In this document: positions 59,077 through 64,000 of the stretch, piece after piece
How positions within the stretch are numbered: the first letter of the stretch is position 1
How the letters are laid out: each line of letters begins with the position of its first letter
Assembly: GCF_000241055.1 (NCBI RefSeq)
Contig: NZ_CM001398.1
Coordinates: 327,722-391,721, forward strand
Source of the DNA: Oenococcus kitaharae DSM 17330
GTDB taxonomy: Bacteria > Bacillota > Bacilli > Lactobacillales > Lactobacillaceae
DNA: 64,000 bases
Reading direction: 5' to 3'
Position numbers and translations under genes: made by a program
Notes under the pieces: generated by a model
Databases searched by the model: none
What the model was told of the DNA's origin: nothing
Seen by the model: only the letters and a program-made list of their open reading frames with translations

Positions 59077-60147
59077 TCACCACCAAGCAAGAAGAAATAG
59101 CATCTTGGGGTTAGATAGAATTTTTTGGCCAATTTGAGTGTCCATTATAGTAAAGAAATTGTAGGGAATGCTGTTTTTAGAGAGGAAGTAAATTATTCCA
59201 GCTGACCCAGAAAATAGAAGCAAAGAATACAGAATTCCTTTCACATGACTAATAATCAAACTTAAAAGTAAAGTCAAGAAAATTGAGAGTAGGACACCAA
59301 TAATCACTTTTCCTGTTAATTGATTTAGAACAGTACTTTTTGTTTGGTTTAAAGAAGTACTTGCGAACCAAGAATATTGGCCACCTTTTAAGTAAGGCAC
59401 AGCAAAGAAAATTGAGAGGACGGCGCTTTCTAAGAAGGACAGAATTGTCCAAAAAAATAATTGTATTAAAGCAAAAAGTACGACCGATTTGAACCAATCA
59501 ACTTGGCGGTGACTATTCAGAACCATGAAATACTTATTGGAAGAGTTTTTATCTAATAAAAACCCAGCTAGAATTAGGATGGAAGCGACACAGACTAAAG
59601 GTAAAAAGAAAAAGTAACTGGCATAAGTTGATAAAAAATTTGGAAAAACAGAACTATAGCGTTCGCTTTCTAGGGCCAGGTGCTGCTTCAGAAGGTGATG
59701 ATATAGTTTGAGTTCGTGCTGATCATTAAATTGGTTTACAAAGAGCCCGTTGCCACTATTCTTCTGGTTATAAAGATTGATTTGTTGGTGAAGCATCACA
59801 GCCGATCGCAAATATGCTTGCCCGCGGTTATCTTGGAAATTTGTTAAAAACTGCTGAGTATATCGGGATAAAATGACCCCATCTTGAATTTGCTTTTTAA
59901 TTTGTTTATAGGCACGCGAACCCGGTTCCTCTTGAGTCAATTTTTGTTTGAGATTAGTGATTGTAAGTATATAGCTATTATTAACGTTGTTTCTGATTTG
60001 GCCTAAATAATTTGTTCGTTGGATATGAACCTGTTCATTAGAGTAAACAAAAACAGCTAAAGGCAAAAGAACAAAAAATGACAAACCTATCCAACGGCTC
60101 AAAGACTTTCTTGTCTTTAAAAACTCAAATTTGAGAGAACTAAACAT
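59077..60147 (-). CDS. ABC-2 type transporter permease (second)
   Basis: The 356-residue protein has one N-terminal membrane helix (~res 17-35), a ~140-residue extracellular loop rich in Gln and Asn, and five further helices in the C-terminal half. This topology is that of ABC-2 exporters for peptides or of bacteriocin-immunity transporters. It overlaps the ATPase gene by 8 nt. No known permease family name can be assigned by eye. Confidence 0.75.
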   Translation of the reverse strand: MFSSLKFEFLKTRKSLSRWIGLSFFVLLPLAVFVYSNEQVHIQRTNYLGQIRNNVNNSYILTITNLKQKLTQEEPGSRAYKQIKKQIQDGVILSRYTQQFLTNFQDNRGQAYLRSAVMLHQQINLYNQKNSGNGLFVNQFNDQHELKLYHHLLKQHLALESERYSSVFPNFLSTYASYFFFLPLVCVASILILAGFLLDKNSSNKYFMVLNSHRQVDWFKSVVLFALIQLFFWTILSFLESAVLSIFFAVPYLKGGQYSWFASTSLNQTKSTVLNQLTGKVIIGVLLSIFLTLLLSLIISHVKGILYSLLLFSGSAGIIYFLSKNSIPYNFFTIMDTQIGQKILSNPKMLFLLAWW

Positions 60148-60847
60148 CGAAATCCTCCAAGTTCATATAAAGCTCTTCGTAAACTTTTTCGGTCGATTCT
60201 TGGTTGTTTAATTCTTTGAGCAAGATTTTGTGTCCTTTAACAAAGAAAACATTTTTGGTAATCTTGTTTAACTCATCCAAATTATGGGAGGAAATGAGCA
60301 ATGTGCTTCCTTGATCTCTTAATTCAGTGACTACTTTCCTTACAATCGCTAAGCTAGTGGGATCAAGCCCGTTGAGGGGCTCGTCCATTAAGATTAGTTG
60401 AGGTTTCGTTATAATGGCCAAGCCTAATAATAGCCGCTGCTTCATGCCCAAGGAATATGAGATAATTTTCTGATCAATGTAGTTACTCATACCTAACACG
60501 TGAGCCACTGTTTCAATCTTTTTTTGATCAACGTGATGTTGCTCGCATACAAAGTTTAAATGTTCACGGGCCGTTAAATAAGGATAAAGGACACGATTAT
60601 CTTGTAGAAAAGATGCATAATTAAAAAAAATATCAGGAGTATCTTTTTGCCCAAATATATCGATACGGCCGTTTTTCACTGCTAGTAAGTTTGCGACAAG
60701 GTTCAGCAAAGTAGTTTTGCCAGAACCATTAGGTGCAACGAGACCATAAATACCTACTTTAGTAATCTCTAAATTAGCTTCATCATAAATTAGTTTGCTC
60801 CTATATGAAAAGCTTAAATGATTAATCTGAAGAATGTCCCCACTCAT
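60140..60847 (-). CDS. ABC transporter ATP-binding protein
   Basis: The 235-residue ATPase has Walker A VAPNGSGKTT (~res 37), signature YSLGMKQRLLLGLA and Walker B LILMDEPLNGLDPTS, H-loop SSHNLDEL. It resembles CcmA/BcrA-type subunits of ABC-2 exporters. It lies between two permease genes, an arrangement like LanFEG immunity transporters, though the permeases here are larger. Confidence 0.88.
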   Translation of the reverse strand: MSGDILQINHLSFSYRSKLIYDEANLEITKVGIYGLVAPNGSGKTTLLNLVANLLAVKNGRIDIFGQKDTPDIFFNYASFLQDNRVLYPYLTAREHLNFVCEQHHVDQKKIETVAHVLGMSNYIDQKIISYSLGMKQRLLLGLAIITKPQLILMDEPLNGLDPTSLAIVRKVVTELRDQGSTLLISSHNLDELNKITKNVFFVKGHKILLKELNNQESTEKVYEELYMNLEDFDV

Positions 60848-60848
60848 A

Positions 60849-62141
60849 TTAAATACTCCTTTTTTTGTTAAAAATGAGATATCCTATCAATAAGCATATA
60901 GTCGTGGCTGTTAACAGGATGAGCATGGTTAGAGATTGATTCCCAGAACCTGCTTGAAAATAACTATACCCATCAATAGCTTGGCTAGTATTAAAGTATG
61001 TTATTGGAACGTAAATCCAATGATTAATAAACATACTAGAAAAAAGAATTAAAGAACAGAAAATAGCAGTTGCCCAAATTTGTTGAAACCAGACTCCGAA
61101 TAGAAAAACTAAAGAAAGAAGGAAAGCAACAGTCAGCAAAACAATCGGAAGGGCAACCAACAAGCTCGAGCCAATAGTTTTAAAATAATAGCCTGCTTGT
61201 AACGGATCATTTTTCCAGAAAAAAATCGGATAGTTTAAACTTCCTGAACGGCCCAAGCAAAAAGTTATGAAAATTAGAATTCCCGCCGGGATAACTACGA
61301 GTAACATTGATGAAATCAGTGAAATGGCATACTTGACGAAAAAAAATTTCTTTTTACTAATTTTTTGCGTTAATAGCCAAGTACCGGACAAGGAATTTTG
61401 AAACTCGCTAACTAAATAATAAGTAAAAACCAGAATTAAAGAAAAATAAAAAATAAGAGGTAGAAACTGATTCTGTAAGATACTATACAAATAATTCCAA
61501 CCATAAGTATAAAATCGAGAAAGGTAGAGCCGAGCGGATTTTTGATAGTTATGAATTTGAGTATTATAGTTGAGACCAAGCGTATTTGGAGCTGATATAT
61601 AATTGTTAAAAATTGTTTCGTTAGACAAAAGCCGACTAGGGTAGAGAAAGTACAACTTTTTGTTTTTAATAATGGACATTTCTTTTGCTGTTGACTGCGT
61701 CTCAATTGAATCAGAGCTGTTCGATCCGTCTAACCATCCAAGCGATGGGTTAGTCGTGCCGTTACTGAAATAATTTACGTCAAAACCAACCGTATTAGCG
61801 CTGTAAGGAAGAACTGAGGCCTGTCTAATGATACCTTGGTTGTTTTCAATTGACCGAAAATATCCTTTGAAATATTGTGCCGGGTTTTTCAAATCTTGGA
61901 GCTCTCGTTGATACATCCGATTAAAGATCTGTCGCGTATTTCCATCAACATGTACGTCTCGCTTGTTAGCCAAAATTTGTTTATCAATTTCATTTCGGTA
62001 AAAATTTAAGAACTGTTTTTGTGCATAAAATTGATAAACAAATCCAACCAATAAAAATATCGAAATTACCAAAGCCAGTAGCAAAAAAAATTTTTGCCGA
62101 ATTAATTTTCTTATCTCAAAGCTTATGTAAGTCTGATCCAT
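60849..62141 (-). CDS. ABC-2 type transporter permease (first)
   Basis: The 430-residue protein has an N-terminal membrane helix (~res 17-38), a long extracellular region (~res 40-215) and about five C-terminal helices. It ends 1 nt before the ATPase start. The paired topology with the second permease suggests a heterodimeric exporter. A TATAAT box lies at 62180-62185; the start has only a weak ribosome site (AAAGGA). Confidence 0.75.
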   Translation of the reverse strand: MDQTYISFEIRKLIRQKFFLLLALVISIFLLVGFVYQFYAQKQFLNFYRNEIDKQILANKRDVHVDGNTRQIFNRMYQRELQDLKNPAQYFKGYFRSIENNQGIIRQASVLPYSANTVGFDVNYFSNGTTNPSLGWLDGSNSSDSIETQSTAKEMSIIKNKKLYFLYPSRLLSNETIFNNYISAPNTLGLNYNTQIHNYQKSARLYLSRFYTYGWNYLYSILQNQFLPLIFYFSLILVFTYYLVSEFQNSLSGTWLLTQKISKKKFFFVKYAISLISSMLLVVIPAGILIFITFCLGRSGSLNYPIFFWKNDPLQAGYYFKTIGSSLLVALPIVLLTVAFLLSLVFLFGVWFQQIWATAIFCSLILFSSMFINHWIYVPITYFNTSQAIDGYSYFQAGSGNQSLTMLILLTATTICLLIGYLIFNKKRSI

Positions 62142-62179
62142 TAGAGGGCAATTCCTTTACAACATCTTAATTAGCTAAC

Positions 62180-62185
62180 ATTATA
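62180..62185 (-). promoter_or_regulatory. -10 box of the ABC operon
   Basis: TATAAT on the minus strand, 38 nt before the ATG at 62141, so this mRNA has a leader. Confidence 0.5.
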
Positions 62186-62210
62186 AATCATGAAAAATGT
62201 TCCTGTTTTT

Positions 62211-62230
62211 TTTCACTATATATGGTGAAA
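62211..62230. promoter_or_regulatory. Inverted repeat in the shared divergent promoter region
   Basis: TTTCAC, 8-nt A/T spacer, GTGAAA. Sits upstream of the ABC -10 box and between the two divergent genes; candidate regulator site, possibly for the Rgg protein. Confidence 0.4.
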
Positions 62231-62319
62231 CTTACCCTTTTTTAATCCAACTAAACCATTTATGGTGTTTTTTGTTTCGATTTCCAAATCTGTTCTTAAA
62301 TACAAGTTAAATGCTAAAA

Positions 62320-62345
62320 ATAAATTTTTAGCATTCAACAAAAAA
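62320..62345. promoter_or_regulatory. Perfect 11-bp inverted repeat before the secreted protein gene
   Basis: AATGCTAAAAA-taaa-TTTTTAGCATT, 24 nt before the ATG at 62370. Could be an operator or an mRNA hairpin. Confidence 0.45.
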
Positions 62346-62369
62346 AATAGAGAAACAGGTGAAATATTC

Positions 62370-62666
62370 ATGAATAAAACAGTACAGATTCTCAAATTAT
62401 CAGTAGTGCCGGTTTTAGTTCTCTTATCAACAACGGTAGCTACTTTATCTTTAAATACTTCCACTAATTCCGCACCTCAGATTACGGCCTACGCTGCCAC
62501 TAGCCAAAAGCGAGTTAGCATAGGTATACATTCAAAAACTTATCCAGCATTAACGTATCATTATTCTCAAGCTGGATATTCAGGCACTTTGTCTAGAGTT
62601 GCCGTTGAAAGAGACGCTGCAACGGGGGAATATATTGGTATATATCAGGGCACGGTTTATCAATAA
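62370..62666 (+). CDS. Small secreted protein
   Basis: The 98-residue precursor has a signal peptide (MNKTVQILKLSVVPVLVLLS, cleavage likely after ITAYA). The mature part is ~55 residues: a basic start, then THYH-like YHYSQAGYSGTLSRV and EYIGIYQGTVYQ. The GYSGTL plus Y-x-GTV pattern resembles small beta-rich modules that I recall from secreted Bacillus proteins. No cysteines, no leader typical of double-glycine bacteriocins. AGGTGA is the ribosome site. Divergent from a peptide-type ABC exporter. Confidence 0.65.
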   Translation: MNKTVQILKLSVVPVLVLLSTTVATLSLNTSTNSAPQITAYAATSQKRVSIGIHSKTYPALTYHYSQAGYSGTLSRVAVERDAATGEYIGIYQGTVYQ

Positions 62667-62765
62667 TTCAATAATTGATATTTTCTATCTCTAAATTGCT
62701 CAAATTTTTAGACTAAAGAGGGCATCTGTTAAAGGCTGCACCCTTTTCAAAAACGAAGGATGGAA

Positions 62766-62791
62766 GACCTGTCGAAAGACAGGCCTTTTTT
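62766..62791 (+). terminator. Terminator after the secreted protein gene
   Basis: CCTGTC-gaaa-GACAGG then T run. Confidence 0.85.
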
Positions 62792-62882
62792 GTTGACTGC
62801 TAGGTGTGTACATCAAGCGATAAAGAGGGCTTGTTGCAGGGTCTGCTATCTGTCTTATAAGCGGCACAAAAGCAAAAGTAAG

Positions 62883-62908
62883 AAAAAGCCTATCAACTAG
62901 GCTTTTTT
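62883..62908. terminator. Second terminator, orphan
   Basis: AAAAAGCCTA-tcaac-TAGGCTTTTT, perfect. No gene lies between it and the previous terminator. The stretch 62909-63261 holds no gene that I can support. Confidence 0.8.
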
Positions 62909-63261
62909 GTTTGTTCTGTAAACATGTTTCAGAAACAAATTTTGTTTTTCTCATCGTTCTTAAAATGCAAATGATTTTGATCCTGGTGATATTTGGTTAC
63001 TGCTGGCTAGTGCATGATTTTATATTGCGTAGTTAGCTCTGCTGGCATGTGACTATTGATTGCTTGAATAATATGACCAAACTTGTGTTGGAGTGTCTCT
63101 TGTTAAGATGACAGCTGGCTTGCCTGTAGGCTGAAACAAAGATAGGAATCAGACTCAAAAAAATTCAGAAGAAATATAAGATTTTTTAGGTATCGACAAT
63201 TAAAACATGATTTTCCCTCAGGAACCAATCTGATTTTTGAAAATAAAACGAACTTATTACG

Positions 63262-64000
63262 TGGGATGCAACAACCCGTTCAGCACTCAAACAGCATTCA
63301 GCAGAAAAATAATAGGGGGTTGCCCATGTCTGGTAGAGCGTTCACATCACTGTCTACCTGTGTTAAAAATGCCAAAATTAAAACTTTTTTATAAGCTGAT
63401 TTAGCGCTATAAATGTCCCTATAACGGTGTTTGATTGTACACCAGCACACACCGGCTTTTAGTCATTCTAGTCTATCTGACTGCACTAGAGAGGCTATCG
63501 GATCAATCAGAGAAAAAAATAAATAAAAGGGAAGACAATGCCTTAACAGCAGCCTTAGTAGCCATTAAACACACAAAAACAGCCAAAAATAAGCGATTAT
63601 TTGCCACTTTTTTCCTTGTTCTTAGCGTTTTTTAGCCCTGATTTCTGCCAATACCCCCATGCCTATTCTTGTAAAGGGTAACGGCGTCTAGGTGGACAAG
63701 CGTTAAAAATTCCCAAAAAATCAGATTTTATTAGAGCAACCTGTGTCCTCTGATAAGACGCTGGTTGATTAAGCGTCTTATCAGGCGTGACCAAAGTACA
63801 TCTGTTCAAAGTGCTGTCAGAGAAGTTTAGAGAAGCTGTCTACTCATCAGTTAAAACAACGGGTTAGATAAGGCAAAGCACCCGAATTCTTGTGCTGTCC
63901 TGTTTGAGGACGATTGTTCAGCGTTCACAAGCGTAGCGATATGCGACTGCCACTACTGTAAAATACTGCGTTGAAAACCTGTTAAAACCTGTCATCAAAT
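63262..64000 (+). ncRNA. Candidate large structured non-coding RNA, copy 2 (may continue past window)
   Basis: Diverged copy of 56688-57310. The 5' stem uses other bases but still pairs: ATG-CAAC (63266-63272) with GTTG-CAT (63319-63327). The 3' hairpin is a perfect 12-bp stem (63750-63784) around the same TGGTTGATTAA loop. CTG/CAG (63802/63818) replaces CCG/CGG, and GCGTA-gcga-TATGC (63931-63944) keeps a GNRA loop. Only the middle differs in length (longer here). An open frame at 63435-63635 falls in the variable middle, has no ribosome site and no counterpart in copy 1. The homology still runs at the last base of the window. Confidence 0.5.

Noticed and set aside
62370-62666. Lactococcin 972-type bacteriocin
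   Set aside because: The mature peptide lacks the Trp/Gly-rich start and YY-x-W end of that family, and the permeases are not of its immunity type.
62700-62954. 84-residue ORF on the minus strand
   Set aside because: It runs through two terminator hairpins and lacks a ribosome site.
63435-63635. 66-residue ORF in RNA-like copy 2
   Set aside because: No ribosome site, no counterpart in copy 1, lies in the variable middle of a structured element.
54410-64000. Insertion sequence, integrase or CRISPR array
   Set aside because: No transposase or integrase motifs, no short regularly spaced repeats; the only large repeat is the RNA-like element.

Overview
The window is a low-to-mid GC Firmicutes chromosome segment. 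Gene content (glucose-6-phosphate dehydrogenase, class Ib ribonucleotide reductase, a WalRK-HtrA-RlmH block beside rsmG-soj-parB-ychF, QueT, a VanR/VanS-like pair) fits a heterofermentative lactic acid bacterium of the Leuconostocaceae. I lean towards an Oenococcus-like species, but that is inference from gene content and style, not a database match. About 54 kb is core chromosome. The last ~9.6 kb, beyond a tRNA-Lys gene, is sparse accessory DNA.

Layout. 1-6.9 kb: a YdcF-like membrane protein, CorA, lipoteichoic acid synthase, and an alr-FNR-GAF protein operon. 6.9-13.2 kb: acetyltransferase, PRPP synthetase, ribose-5-phosphate isomerase, adenine deaminase, HflX and nucleoside hydrolase. 13.2-19.1 kb: ribose operon rbsK-D-A-C-B and its LacI-type repressor, with a perfect operator. 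19.1-24.3 kb: a phosphonate-type ABC transporter (phnD-C-E-E) ending in a cytosolic 5'-nucleotidase. Together 7-24 kb is a nucleotide, nucleoside and ribose salvage region around the PRPP and pentose-phosphate nodes. 24.6-29.4 kb: PAP2 phosphatase, amidase, a CiaRH-like two-component system and a CHAP hydrolase. 29.5-33.8 kb: nrdHEF with a divergent nrdI. 33.9-40.2 kb: a CNNM/CBS protein, an MFS transporter, zwf, queT, an orphan protein and gpmA. 40.2-54.2 kb: a DUF1129 protein, VanRS-like pair and DD-carboxypeptidase operon, then ychF, DUF951, parB, a 68-residue ORF, soj, rsmG, an AI-2E protein, rlmH, htrA, walK and walR, all on the minus strand.

After tRNA-Lys(CTT) come small orphan genes, a HigBA-type toxin-antitoxin pair, and two diverged copies of a long non-coding element (about 56.69-57.31 kb and 63.26 kb to the window end). 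Their pairing is conserved through compensatory changes and both carry GNRA loops, so I propose a large structured RNA. Between the copies lie a possible gene remnant, a short hydrophobic peptide gene in front of an Rgg-family regulator, a three-gene ABC-2 exporter, and a divergent small secreted protein. This looks like a peptide signalling/export module.

A recurring style is a TATAAT-like box ending 6-8 nt before the start codon with no Shine-Dalgarno sequence (ltaS, alr, rpiA, rihC, rbsR, AI-2E gene, rlmH, walR, rgg, others). This predicts many leaderless mRNAs, whereas genes inside operons often carry clear AGGAGG-type sites.
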